A stretch of DNA of 13,265 nucleotides from Desulfobacula sp. (GCA_011390085.1 JAABTB010000027.1:1-13265), one strand, 5' to 3'. Numbered from the stretch's first letter, positions 1 to 8,416 are shown. Notes: a model not told the origin generated them from the letters alone. Made by a program: numbers and translations.

Positions 1-21
1 ATTTCTTCAAAGGAGTCGAGT

Positions 22-1086
22 ATGGAACCTGTAAAAGGATATCTTGAAATTATGGACAAGGGGTTTGGATTTCTAAGAAATATTGAGGAAAACTTTTTCC
101 CCAGACCTGAAAACCCATATGTTCCCACCAGCCTGATTCATCGTCTGAATTTGAGAGAGGGCAGTTTCATCGAAGGCATTGGAGAACAGAAAGGCCCGAA
201 CAATCCGAATCTGGCATTGATCAGGGTTGAAACCATCAATGCCTTGCCCGTGGAAGAGTTTAATAAGATTCCGTTATTGCAGGATCAGACCAGTATCAAC
301 CCCTTTGAACGGTATGTTCTGACTCAGAATGACACCGATATCACAGGCGCTGCCCTGGATATGATTGTTCCCATCGGCATGGGACAACGGGGTCTTATTA
401 TTTCACCGCCAAAATCGGGGAAAACAACCCTTTTAAAGCATATGGCCAACTCCATTGTATCAAACCATCCGGACTCCAAAGTTTTTATTCTTCTGGTCGA
501 TGAAAGACCTGAAGAAGTCACGGATTTCCAGAGGGGGGTGAAAAATGCCCGTATCCTATATTCTTCTGCTGATCAGCAGACCAGCCAGCATATGCGGATG
601 ACACGGCTTGCCATGCATACGGCCATCCGCTGCGCTGAAATCGGCCAGGACGCCGTCGTCTTCATCGACTCCCTGACTCGCATGACAAGGGCTTTTAACG
701 CAAATACAGATAGTCATGGCAAAACCATGAGCGGCGGTCTAGGCAGTAATGCCATGGAATTTCCAAGGAAAATTTTTGGTGCTGCCAGAAAACTGGAAAA
801 CGGCGGGTCCCTCACCATCATTGCCACCATCCTGGTAGAAACCGGCAGCCGCATGGATGATATTATCTTTCAGGAATTTAAGGGCACTGGAAATATGGAT
901 CTCTTCCTTTCCCGGGAATGCGCCGAGCATCGGATCTGGCCGGCCATCAACATTAACAAATCCGGTACGCGTAAGGAAGACCTTCTGATGGATAAAAAAG
1001 AGCTTGAAAAAATGATCGGGCTTCGAAGAGCAGTTGCCACAAAGGATGAAAAAGCAGCAATGACGGAATTCATTTCCTTTCTTTAA
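22..1086 (+). CDS. rho: Transcription termination factor Rho, short divergent paralogue
   Basis: This is a Rho-family hexameric RNA helicase, 354 aa against about 419 in E. coli. In order, it has an OB/cold-shock-like RNA-binding domain (about 1-75, with GFGFLR at 14-19) and a RecA-type ATPase. The ATPase shows Walker A SPPKSGKT (128-135, K134), catalytic Glu E161 in DERPEE, Walker B with D216, a GK-containing Q-loop (233-240), arginine-finger R298 and R-loop KSGTRK (313-318). The catalytic set is therefore intact. The N-terminal helical domain and roughly the last 18 residues of E. coli Rho are absent. The usually conserved TFDEP segment is replaced by SSADQQT (181-187), and the counterpart of E. 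coli Tyr110 in the primary RNA site is Asn63. The start has AAAGGAG at 9-15 with 6 nt spacing. However, the frame stays open to the window edge, so a longer N-terminus is possible. It converges on lon with a 10-bp gap. I infer a second, specialised Rho rather than the housekeeping copy. Confidence 0.9.
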   Translation: MEPVKGYLEIMDKGFGFLRNIEENFFPRPENPYVPTSLIHRLNLREGSFIEGIGEQKGPNNPNLALIRVETINALPVEEFNKIPLLQDQTSINPFERYVLTQNDTDITGAALDMIVPIGMGQRGLIISPPKSGKTTLLKHMANSIVSNHPDSKVFILLVDERPEEVTDFQRGVKNARILYSSADQQTSQHMRMTRLAMHTAIRCAEIGQDAVVFIDSLTRMTRAFNANTDSHGKTMSGGLGSNAMEFPRKIFGAARKLENGGSLTIIATILVETGSRMDDIIFQEFKGTGNMDLFLSRECAEHRIWPAININKSGTRKEDLLMDKKELEKMIGLRRAVATKDEKAAMTEFISFL

Positions 1087-1096
1087 TCCATCCCGA

Positions 1097-3445
1097 TTAA
1101 AGCAACGCGTATTTTAAAACCTCGGACATATCTTCTGCATAAAGAATTTCCATTTGCTTCTGGATGGATTTGGGAATTTCGCGGATATCCTTTTTATTTT
1201 CCACGGAAACAATCACCGTATGAATCCCGTTGGCGTGGGCAGCCAGCAATTTTTCCTTTAGCCCGCCCACAGGCAGAACTCTGCCGCGCAGGGTAATCTC
1301 TCCGGTCATAGCGATTTTTCTTGAAACGGGTTTCCCGGTCAATACTGATACCACGGCCGCGCACATGGAAATCCCTGCAGAGGGGCCGTCCTTGGGAATG
1401 GCGCCTTCGGGCACATGGATATGGATATCCAAATTTTTATAAAAATTTTCTTTGATGTCCAATTCTTTGCTGCGGGATCTGACATAGCTTACAGCAGCCT
1501 GGGCAGACTCTTTCATGACATCACCAAGCTTTCCCGTAACCATAACGCTTCCCTTGCCCGGCATAGTGACGGCCTCAATGGTCAGAAGCTCTCCGCCGGC
1601 CTGGGTCCAGGCAAGGCCGGTCACGATCCCTACCCGGTCCTCCTTTTCTCTTGCGCTGTCTCGGAACTTGGGCTGACCCAGATATTTTGCAATGGATCCG
1701 GCTGAAATCGTATGCTTTTTCCTTATATCCGTCTGAACAATTTCTTTTGCAATCTTTCTTAAGACGGATGAGATTTCCCTTTCCAGATTTCTTACGCCTG
1801 CTTCTTTGGTATAATTCTTAATGACGGTATGAATCGCATTTTTTGAGAAGACAACATCATCTCCGGAAAGGCCGTTTTCCCTCAACTGCTTGGGGATCAG
1901 ATACCCATTTGCAATTTTTTCTTTTTCATACTCTGTGTAACCGGGGATATGAATCACTTCCATCCGGTCCCGCAAGGGTGCCGGTATATCATATAAGGTA
2001 TTTGCCGTTGTAATGAAAAGGATTTCCGATAGATCATAGTCCACTTCAAGATAATGGTCATTGAAATTTTTATTCTGCTCCGGATCAAGAGCTTCCAGAA
2101 GGGCCGAGGAAGGGTCGCCCCTGAAATCCGCCGTCATTTTATCGATTTCATCCAGACAGAAAACCGGGTTGTTGTATCCTGTTTTTTTCAGAGTCTGAAT
2201 AATTTTTCCCGGCAAAGCGCCCACATAGGTTCGTCTGTGTCCCCTGATTTCAGCCTCATCTCTCACCCCGCCCAGGGAAACCCTGGCAAAGGATCGGCCT
2301 GTAGCGGATGCCACGGATTTCGCAAGGGAGGTCTTACCAACGCCCGGGGGGCCGACCAGACAAAGAATCGGGCCCTTTATTTTTTTTACAAGAACCTGGA
2401 CAGCCAGATATTCCAATATTCTTTCTTTGGGTTTCTCAAGTCCATAATGATCCCGGTCCAGAATCTGCTGCGCATTTTTCAGATCGATTTTGGAATGGGT
2501 TTTTTTAAACCAGGGCAGGGCCATCAAGCAGTCAATATAATTTCTGACCACCGTGGCTTCAGATGACATGGGGGACATCATCTTAAGCTTTTCAAGCTCT
2601 CTTCTCACAACCGACGTCGCCTCTTTGGACATCCTCTTTTTCTTAATCCGGTTTTCCAGATCCTGAAATTCGCCCGATTCGGCATCTTCCCCCATCTCTT
2701 TTTTGATGGCCCGCATCTGCTCGTTGAGATAATGCTTTTTCTGAAGTTTATCCATTTGTTCCTTTACCCGGCCCTTTATTTTCTGGGACATGGTAAACAC
2801 TTCCGTTTCCTTTTGAATAAGCTTGAGCAGGAGCAGAAATCGATCCTCGATATTGCCGCTTTCAAGGAGCTGCTGCTTGTCAATCAATTTGAAAGGCATC
2901 TGGGAGGCAATGGTATCGGCATATCTGGATTCGTTCACGGAAAGCAGTTCAAGATTTTTAAAAAAACTCTTGGACACGGTTCCGGCCAAACGGGTATACT
3001 GTTCAAAGGCCTCGGTCACCGTCCGTATGGCAGCCTCTTTTTCCTTTTCAGGCAGGGGCTCTTCAAGGACGGGAACATATTCTACAACAAGATACCCTTC
3101 TTCATCCGTGAGCTTTACAATCTTCCCCCGCTGCAGGCCTTCGACCAAAGCCTTGACGGTTCCATCCGGCAATCTTAAAAGCTGAGTGATCCTGGCTTCC
3201 GTACCTACCTGAAAGATATCCGTGATATTGGGCTTCACAACCTCAGGCTCTTTCTGGGTGGTTAAAAAAATTTTTTTATCGGCCGCCATCGCCTCGGATA
3301 AGGCTTTAATGGACTTATCCCTGCCGACGAAAACAGATGTGGTGATAAAAGGAAACAAAACCATGTCCCTTAACGGCACCAAGGGAAGCTGTTTTTTTAT
3401 GCTGTCCGGACCATCCTGGGAAAAAAACTTAGATATATTGATCAT
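1097..3445 (-). CDS. lon: ATP-dependent Lon protease
   Basis: Lon is a cytoplasmic AAA+ serine protease that degrades misfolded and selected regulatory proteins. At 782 aa it has the normal LonA length. It shows a LON substrate-binding N-domain (about 20-210), a coiled helical segment (about 215-300), Walker A GPPGVGKT (365-372), Walker B CLDEID (430-435) and a C-terminal protease domain. The catalytic Ser is S689 in PKDGPSAG and the catalytic Lys is K732 in GGLKEKLLAA. Their 43-residue spacing is the same as in E. coli S679/K722. It is the last gene of the tig-clpP-clpX-lon block and starts 22 bp after the clpX stop. No good Shine-Dalgarno precedes its ATG; only a weak GCGAG is visible, so coupling to clpX is likely. 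The gap is too small for a separate obvious promoter. Confidence 0.98.
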   Translation of the reverse strand: MINISKFFSQDGPDSIKKQLPLVPLRDMVLFPFITTSVFVGRDKSIKALSEAMAADKKIFLTTQKEPEVVKPNITDIFQVGTEARITQLLRLPDGTVKALVEGLQRGKIVKLTDEEGYLVVEYVPVLEEPLPEKEKEAAIRTVTEAFEQYTRLAGTVSKSFFKNLELLSVNESRYADTIASQMPFKLIDKQQLLESGNIEDRFLLLLKLIQKETEVFTMSQKIKGRVKEQMDKLQKKHYLNEQMRAIKKEMGEDAESGEFQDLENRIKKKRMSKEATSVVRRELEKLKMMSPMSSEATVVRNYIDCLMALPWFKKTHSKIDLKNAQQILDRDHYGLEKPKERILEYLAVQVLVKKIKGPILCLVGPPGVGKTSLAKSVASATGRSFARVSLGGVRDEAEIRGHRRTYVGALPGKIIQTLKKTGYNNPVFCLDEIDKMTADFRGDPSSALLEALDPEQNKNFNDHYLEVDYDLSEILFITTANTLYDIPAPLRDRMEVIHIPGYTEYEKEKIANGYLIPKQLRENGLSGDDVVFSKNAIHTVIKNYTKEAGVRNLEREISSVLRKIAKEIVQTDIRKKHTISAGSIAKYLGQPKFRDSAREKEDRVGIVTGLAWTQAGGELLTIEAVTMPGKGSVMVTGKLGDVMKESAQAAVSYVRSRSKELDIKENFYKNLDIHIHVPEGAIPKDGPSAGISMCAAVVSVLTGKPVSRKIAMTGEITLRGRVLPVGGLKEKLLAAHANGIHTVIVSVENKKDIREIPKSIQKQMEILYAEDMSEVLKYALL

Positions 3446-3467
3446 TAAATTAAAAACTCGCTAGATC

Positions 3468-4727
3468 TCAAGCCTGCTTTTTAGGCTGCTCATAGAGCAG
3501 AATCGGATCTTCTTTTCTGAGAACGACTTCTTCGCCGACAACGCATTCCCTGACATTCTCTTTTGAAGGGATCTCATACATGATATCCAGCATGGTGTCT
3601 TCCATAATGGCGCGAAGGCCCCGTGCGCCTGATTTCCGTTTTACCGCTTCCTTGGCCATGGCAACAAGGGCTTCATCCGTAAACTGAAGATCCACCCCTT
3701 CAATTTTGAACAATTCCTGATATTGTTTGACAAGGGCATTCTTCGGCTCCGTCAGGATTTTTACCAAAGATTTTTCATTGAGTTCGCCAATGGATGTGAT
3801 AATGGGAAGGCGGCCTAAAAATTCAGGGATAAGACCGAATTTAATCAGGTCTTCAGGCTTTAGCCGTTCAAAGAGTTGCCCGATATTCTTTTCTTCCCTG
3901 GCAATAATCTTTGCTCCAAATCCCATTGTTTTTTTTGAAATTCGTCTTTCAATCAGCTTTTCAAGTCCTGTAAACGTACCTCCGCAGATAAAAAGGATAT
4001 TGGAGGTATCCACTTTCACATAATCCTGTTGAGGATGCTTTCTTCCCCCCTTTGGCGGAATGCTGGCAACCGTCCCCTCGATAATTTTCAAAAGGGCCTG
4101 CTGAACCCCCTCGCCGGAGACATCCCGGGTAATCGACGGGTTGTCTCCCTTTTTCGAAATTTTATCTATTTCATCAATATAAATAATGCCTTTTTGGGCC
4201 TTTTCGACATCATAATCCGCATTCTGAACAAGGGAAAGAACAATATTTTCAACATCTTCTCCAACATAGCCGGCTTCAGTCAAGGCCGTGGCATCGGCAA
4301 TGGCAAAGGGGACATCCAGGAATCTTGCCAGGGTCTGGGCAAGTAACGTTTTTCCGCAGCCGGTCGGTCCGATAATAAGAATATTGCTTTTTTGAATTTC
4401 AACTCCGTCATTTTTCTTTTCAACAGCAGAACTCAGCCGCTTATAATGATTATAGACCGCCACGGAAAGCACTTTTTTTGCCTGGTCCTGTTCAATAACA
4501 TAGGTATCCAGAAGTTCCTTGATCTGTTTTGGGGTTAACATATCCTTGATGCCGTGAGTGTCTGCTTTCTTTTCTTTTTCTTCATCGTCAATAATTTCAC
4601 CGCACAATTTTATGCATTCATTACAGATATATACGCTTGGACCGGCAATCAGTTTTTTTACCTCTTTTTGATTCTTACCGCAAAAAGAACAAAAAAATTG
4701 ATCATTGCCTTCATTCTTACGAGCCAT
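3468..4727 (-). CDS. clpX: ATP-dependent Clp protease ATP-binding subunit ClpX
   Basis: ClpX is the hexameric AAA+ unfoldase that recognises substrates and feeds them into ClpP. At 419 aa it has the normal length. The N-terminal zinc domain has C13-x2-C16 and C35-x2-C38. Next come Walker A GPTGCGKT (120-127), pore-1 loop GYVGED (153-158), Walker B with D185/E186, the pore/RKH region GGRKHPQQ (227-234), arginine R306 in GRLP and sensor-2 GARGLR (367-372). The ClpP-docking IGF loop appears as MGF (268-270), a conservative variant. Its Shine-Dalgarno AAAGGAG (4738-4744, 10 nt from the ATG) lies inside the last codons of clpP. This implies translational coupling of the two ClpXP subunits. Confidence 0.98.
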   Translation of the reverse strand: MARKNEGNDQFFCSFCGKNQKEVKKLIAGPSVYICNECIKLCGEIIDDEEKEKKADTHGIKDMLTPKQIKELLDTYVIEQDQAKKVLSVAVYNHYKRLSSAVEKKNDGVEIQKSNILIIGPTGCGKTLLAQTLARFLDVPFAIADATALTEAGYVGEDVENIVLSLVQNADYDVEKAQKGIIYIDEIDKISKKGDNPSITRDVSGEGVQQALLKIIEGTVASIPPKGGRKHPQQDYVKVDTSNILFICGGTFTGLEKLIERRISKKTMGFGAKIIAREEKNIGQLFERLKPEDLIKFGLIPEFLGRLPIITSIGELNEKSLVKILTEPKNALVKQYQELFKIEGVDLQFTDEALVAMAKEAVKRKSGARGLRAIMEDTMLDIMYEIPSKENVRECVVGEEVVLRKEDPILLYEQPKKQA

Positions 4728-4734
4728 AATTACA

Positions 4735-5355
4735 CTACTCCTTTGAGGAATCCTCTGTTTCGTCTCCCAACTCGCTTCTATCCGCCACTACTTTGTCCAC
4801 AATCCCATATTCCATGGACTCTTTGGCCGACATAAAGAAATCCCGTTCCGTGTCTATGGATATCTTTTCTATATCCTGGCCTGTATGATGAGACAGAATT
4901 TCATTCAAGGTGTCCCGCATTCTTAAAATTTCATTGGTATGAATCTTAATATCCGTGGCCTGTCCCTGGGTTCCGCCTGCAGGCTGATGGATCATGATTC
5001 GGGAATTGGGCAGCGCGACCCTTTTGCCTTTTGCACCGGCAGCCAGCAAAAAGGCTCCCATACTGGCGGCCTGCCCGATACAGACGGTGGCCACATCCGG
5101 CTTGATATATTGCATGGTATCGTAAATGGCAAGCCCTGCACTAACCAACCCGCCCGGAGAATTGATATAAAAACTGATATCCTTTTCAGGATCTTCCGAC
5201 TCCAGAAATAAGAGCTGGGCAACGATCAGATTAGCGACTTCACTATCAATGGCAGATCCGACAAAAATGATCCTGTCCTTTAAAAGGCGTGAGTAGATAT
5301 CATAAGCACGCTCACCTCTGTTGCTTTGCTCAACAACCATTGGGATTAGAGGCAC
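4735..5355 (-). CDS. clpP: ATP-dependent Clp protease proteolytic subunit ClpP
   Basis: ClpP is the tetradecameric serine peptidase of ClpXP. At 206 aa it has the typical length. The catalytic triad is visible: S98 in [10 protein letters not shown]123 in [10 protein letters not shown] and D172 in TERDFF. The oxyanion-region SPGG is at 66-69. The start codon is GTG, read from CAC at 5353-5355. It is supported by a strong AAAGGAG (5363-5369) with 7 nt spacing. An in-frame ATG five codons later lacks such a site. The short leader (about five residues before MVVEQ) could be a processed propeptide, as in other ClpPs. The gene lies 60 bp downstream of tig with no convincing promoter between them, and 7 bp before clpX. 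Confidence 0.98.
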   Translation of the reverse strand: MPLIPMVVEQSNRGERAYDIYSRLLKDRIIFVGSAIDSEVANLIVAQLLFLESEDPEKDISFYINSPGGLVSAGLAIYDTMQYIKPDVATVCIGQAASMGAFLLAAGAKGKRVALPNSRIMIHQPAGGTQGQATDIKIHTNEILRMRDTLNEILSHHTGQDIEKISIDTERDFFMSAKESMEYGIVDKVVADRSELGDETEDSSKE

Positions 5356-5415
5356 AATTCAACTCCTTTAATTTTTTAAATTCCTATTCTCATTTGTCCA
5401 ACACAGCCAAATGAT

Positions 5416-6756
5416 TTATTTTTCCGATGTATCCGCGAGTTCTGGAGTTGCATCAACAGCACCCGGTTCAACATCGATCAGGTTGCCTTTATCTATTATA
5501 ATATCAACGGCCTTTTTTTCAAGCTGGGTATGTTTATAATATGCCAGTTGCGTCTGATCCCTGTTAAAATAATTTTTAACAGCTTCAACCGGGGCATTCA
5601 TTCCAACAGCCATTTCCTGAAAGCTTTTTTCAAGCTCTTCATCCGTCAATTCAATCTTTGCCTGGGTAATGATCTTGTCCAGGATGACATGTCTTCTGGC
5701 CTGCTTTTCCGCAACATCCCGGTACTGGGTCCTGATGATGTCCCTGCTCAAACCGGCTTCTTCCAAGCTGGTATTGTTTGCAGCATAGGCCTGTTCGGCT
5801 TCCATGATAATGCCGTTGATCTCCCCTTCGATCATGGCTTCCGGTACTTCAAATTTGCTCTTTTCCAAAAGATTTTGAAATATCTGTTCGGAAAGTTCAT
5901 GTTTTACCCTCTGGGCATATCCCTTTTCAAGGTTTTGCCGGATAGATGCCCTTACCTCATCCAGGGTCTCAAATTTTCCCAGATCTTTCACAAGGTCATC
6001 GTTCAGTTCAGGCAGAATCTCTTCCTGGATTTCCTTTAATTTAACCTTATAGACAATGGTCTTGCCTTTCAGGTCTTCAATATAATAGTCCTCTGCATAG
6101 GGCACTTCGATCTCAAGATCCTGAACCGGAATGGAACCTGTCAGTTGGTCCGAAAACTCTTTGGGCATGGCGCCGCGACCGATTCCCAGGAGGTAATTTT
6201 CAATCTTTGGTGTCTTATCATAGGGGACGCCGTTCAAAAACCCTTCATAATCAATCAGGACAAAATCCGTATCTTTTACCGGGCGGGGTTCTTTCACGGT
6301 TTCCTTTTTTGCCATGGTCTTCTGAATCATGAAAAGCTGGCCTTCCACCTCGGCATCGGATACCTCATACTTGGCTTTTTTCAGAGACAGTCCTTCAAAA
6401 TCGATATCCTCAAGTTCAGGTTTTATCTCCACCGTAATATCAAAGGCATATGCTTTTTCAGGATCTAACTCGGGGGGATCCAATTGAGGACCGCCGACAA
6501 TATCCAGGTTATGTTCTTTTACGGCATCCAGAAACGCCTCCTGAATCAACCGGGGTGCCACATCTGAATGAACATCTTTTGAAAATCTGTTTTCCAGCAC
6601 CTTCCGGGGAATTTTCCCTTTTCTAAATCCTTTTACATCCGCTTTTTTCTTTAACTCGTTATATGCTTTATCGAGTTCTTTGGTAACGGTCTCTTTGGGG
6701 ATCTCAAAAGAAAGCACTTTTTTCACACTGCTTTTGTCTTCAATTTTTATCTTCAT
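5416..6756 (-). CDS. tig: Trigger factor (ribosome-associated chaperone, peptidyl-prolyl isomerase)
   Basis: Trigger factor binds ribosomal protein uL23 at the exit tunnel and shields nascent chains. At 446 aa it is slightly longer than E. coli's 432. The N-terminal ribosome-binding domain carries the signature GFRKGKIP (43-50). An FKBP-type isomerase domain follows (about 155-245, around VLIDYEGFLNG and LLGIGRGAMPKEF), then the helical C-terminal chaperone domain. The start is supported by AGGA (6764-6767) 7 nt upstream of the ATG. It is the first gene of the tig-clpP-clpX-lon block. The C-terminus ends in an acidic/Ala/Pro tail of about 20 residues, as is common in the family. Confidence 0.97.
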   Translation of the reverse strand: MKIKIEDKSSVKKVLSFEIPKETVTKELDKAYNELKKKADVKGFRKGKIPRKVLENRFSKDVHSDVAPRLIQEAFLDAVKEHNLDIVGGPQLDPPELDPEKAYAFDITVEIKPELEDIDFEGLSLKKAKYEVSDAEVEGQLFMIQKTMAKKETVKEPRPVKDTDFVLIDYEGFLNGVPYDKTPKIENYLLGIGRGAMPKEFSDQLTGSIPVQDLEIEVPYAEDYYIEDLKGKTIVYKVKLKEIQEEILPELNDDLVKDLGKFETLDEVRASIRQNLEKGYAQRVKHELSEQIFQNLLEKSKFEVPEAMIEGEINGIIMEAEQAYAANNTSLEEAGLSRDIIRTQYRDVAEKQARRHVILDKIITQAKIELTDEELEKSFQEMAVGMNAPVEAVKNYFNRDQTQLAYYKHTQLEKKAVDIIIDKGNLIDVEPGAVDATPELADTSEK

Positions 6757-6806
6757 GTCACCGTCCTGTAATAAATCCTTTTCAATTGAATAATATTTAA
6801 AACACT

Positions 6807-6906
6807 ATTATAAATGATCAAAAAAATCGTAATCCATTAATTCCATTGCATAACAATAGTATTTCACAAAGTCTGTCAAGATACCTCTATTCAATAAAAG
6901 TGTCAA
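6807..6906 (-). promoter_or_regulatory. Candidate tandem promoters for the tig-clpP-clpX-lon operon
   Basis: On the minus strand, two perfect TTGACA boxes lie 27 bp apart, at 6906-6901 and 6879-6874. The distal one is followed after 17 nt by TATCTT (6883-6878). That -10 overlaps the second TTGACA. The proximal one is followed after 18 nt by TGTTAT (6855-6850). A perfect TATAAT lies further down (6812-6807) but has no recognisable -35. These are seen directly; promoter function is inferred. No sigma-32 type -10 (CCCAT) and no CIRCE element were found here. Confidence 0.55.
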
Positions 6907-6955
6907 GAAAATTGCCCGAACCATCATTTATATACGTGCCGGTTTTTAAAATGAC

Positions 6956-6984
6956 TTGCCATAAAAAGATGAAAATGATATCTA
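6956..6984 (+). promoter_or_regulatory. Candidate promoter for tRNA-Pro
   Basis: TTGCCA (6956-6961, one mismatch to TTGACA) is followed after 17 nt by TATCTA (6979-6984). This would start transcription about 20 nt before the tRNA. The -10 is weak (3 of 6). An alternative -10-like TAAAAT at 7002-7007 would start transcription almost at the tRNA's first base. Confidence 0.35.
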
Positions 6985-7010
6985 ACTCGCTCATATTCAG
7001 ATAAAATCGG

Positions 7011-7087
<77 letters not shown>

Positions 7088-7144
7088 TCTTAACTAAAAA
7101 GGCTTGAATATATTTTTCATCAACATTTTCGATAATCGTCGCCT

Positions 7145-7597
7145 ATGGTATTCTTAACCTGTATTGTAATCGTGTCGATTTTCTATTATCTTCAGACGGA
7201 TGGTCTTGTTTATATCATCATCATCGCTGTTGTTGCAGAACTCATGAATATTTTCATGACCCAGACCCTTGTCAAATCCATTGAAAAAAAAGCGGCTATG
7301 CATTTCGGGAAAATAATCGATAATCAAAAAACAAGAATTACCGAACAAAAAAAGACGATTAAACAGCTTGAAGACATTCAGGAACAGTCCATAAACAAAA
7401 TCTATAAAGCAAATTTAAAGATAAAAGAATATGAAGAAAAATTAGGCATTACGGAAGAAGAAGGCTTTGTTAAATCCAATGAAATATTACCTCCGCAGAC
7501 TCCTTCCCCTGCCAAAGTGGATCTGCCTCAACAAACGGCCGCCAAAGAATTTATTGATCTTCCGTCAGGGTCCAACAGAAAAAAGCTGCCCTTTTAA
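7145..7597 (+). CDS. Hypothetical small membrane protein with coiled coil
   Basis: I do not recognise this 150-aa protein. Two hydrophobic segments (about 2-16 and 21-38) suggest either a hairpin in the inner membrane or a single long anchor. They are followed by a charged, Lys/Glu/Gln-rich helix with coiled-coil character (about 44-105), a Pro/Gln-rich linker (about 114-132) and a basic, aromatic C-terminus (RKKLPF). This looks like a membrane-anchored soluble coiled coil facing the cytoplasm. An in-frame stop lies just upstream (7133-7135), so the ATG at 7145 is the first start, but no Shine-Dalgarno is visible. The gene begins 57 nt after the tRNA and could share its transcript. It converges on the lipoprotein gene with a 25-bp gap and no clear terminator. 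Confidence 0.75.
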   Translation: MVFLTCIVIVSIFYYLQTDGLVYIIIIAVVAELMNIFMTQTLVKSIEKKAAMHFGKIIDNQKTRITEQKKTIKQLEDIQEQSINKIYKANLKIKEYEEKLGITEEEGFVKSNEILPPQTPSPAKVDLPQQTAAKEFIDLPSGSNRKKLPF

Positions 7598-7622
7598 ACA
7601 CCCCTTCTTCAATATTAAGATG

Positions 7623-8003
7623 TCATTCTTTTAAGATTTTGATTCTTACGATTTGACCCTGTTTGTTAATGTATGCCACACCTTTTGCAAGGGTTCGCCG
7701 GGATTCGGATACAACGATATCCACTTTTTCTTCATAAAGCACAATTGATAAGATTTCCTCTGCCTTGGGATCTGATTCCTGTTTTGGCATGGTAATATTA
7801 TCTTCTTCAGATTTTGGTGCAGATTTTGGACCGGCATCTTGAACAGAAAATTTTTCAACCGCCACATGACGGGCTTTATTTCTCTCTGAAATCAGGTCTG
7901 ATACACCTGAAAAATCCTCTTTTTTCTCTTTGTCCTCTGTGCAGGCTGAAGCCAAAAAGAATAACAGTAAACAAACGAAATAAAATAATTTACCTGATCT
8001 CAT
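7623..8003 (-). CDS. Small putative lipoprotein of unknown function
   Basis: This 126-aa protein has a short basic N-terminus (MRSGK), a hydrophobic stretch (6-19) and a lipobox-like LASAC with Cys21 as the lipidation site. This is a type II signal peptide, although Ala at -3 is less usual than Leu. The mature part begins with a charged, low-complexity stretch (22-80). It ends in a compact segment rich in beta-type residues (about 84-126, around KVDIVVSESRRTLAKGVAYINKQGQIVRI). No family was recognised. The residue after Cys is Thr rather than Asp, which by the E. coli +2 rule favours outer-membrane sorting by Lol. The start has AAAGGGA at 8009-8015. It lies 17 bp downstream of the STAS gene and is probably co-transcribed with it. 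Confidence 0.8.
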   Translation of the reverse strand: MRSGKLFYFVCLLLFFLASACTEDKEKKEDFSGVSDLISERNKARHVAVEKFSVQDAGPKSAPKSEEDNITMPKQESDPKAEEILSIVLYEEKVDIVVSESRRTLAKGVAYINKQGQIVRIKILKE

Positions 8004-8020
8004 TTTATTCCCTTTTGGCT

Positions 8021-8326
8021 TTACACTCCCTCTACCGTAAATCGGCGGTTCAATCGCATGGTGGTAAAGAGACCGTATACATCTTTTGTGACATTGATCA
8101 CTTTGAGTTTTCTGCCGGATTGGTTCAACGTATTGTGAGCGGCAATAATCACACCGATGCCGACCGAGTCAACCATCTCAACCCCTGCAAGATCAATTAC
8201 AAGTTCTGCAGAGGAGTCATTGATCACGGAAAGTAGCTCGTTTCTGAAACCTTCGGCCATTGAAGCCACAATATCCATTCCTGGTTTGACAATTGTCTGA
8301 TCCCCCTGGTTTATTATTTCGCTCAT
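8021..8326 (-). CDS. STAS-domain protein (anti-sigma factor antagonist type)
   Basis: A stand-alone STAS domain of 101 aa, the SpoIIAA/RsbV type. It has the characteristic strand-loop-helix LVIDLAGVEMVDSVGIGVI (42-60). S54 stands at the position phosphorylated by anti-sigma kinases. Known relatives bind an HPK-like anti-sigma factor in a phosphorylation-dependent way (partner switching). No kinase, phosphatase or sigma factor is adjacent, so the partner is unknown. The start has AGGAG (8333-8337) at 6 nt spacing. The downstream lipoprotein probably shares its transcript. An Mla-type STAS protein (MlaB) is less likely because there is no Mla gene nearby. Confidence 0.88.
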   Translation of the reverse strand: MSEIINQGDQTIVKPGMDIVASMAEGFRNELLSVINDSSAELVIDLAGVEMVDSVGIGVIIAAHNTLNQSGRKLKVINVTKDVYGLFTTMRLNRRFTVEGV

Positions 8327-8416
8327 GCCATTCTCCTGTGATAAAGATTTTTTATCTTGCCGTTAATCGTGAGGATATCATCAACACCTTATACAATAGA
8401 CAATTCGCATGGATTT

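Noticed and set aside
2054..2566. 170-aa plus-strand open frame inside lon
   Set aside because: It is antisense to the Lon ATPase domain, with no recognisable motif or ribosome site.
6874..6907. Possible CtsR heptad operator (TGTCAAG repeats)
   Set aside because: The repeats are 27 bp apart rather than separated by 3 bp, and on the minus strand they read as perfect -35 boxes. A promoter reading is simpler.
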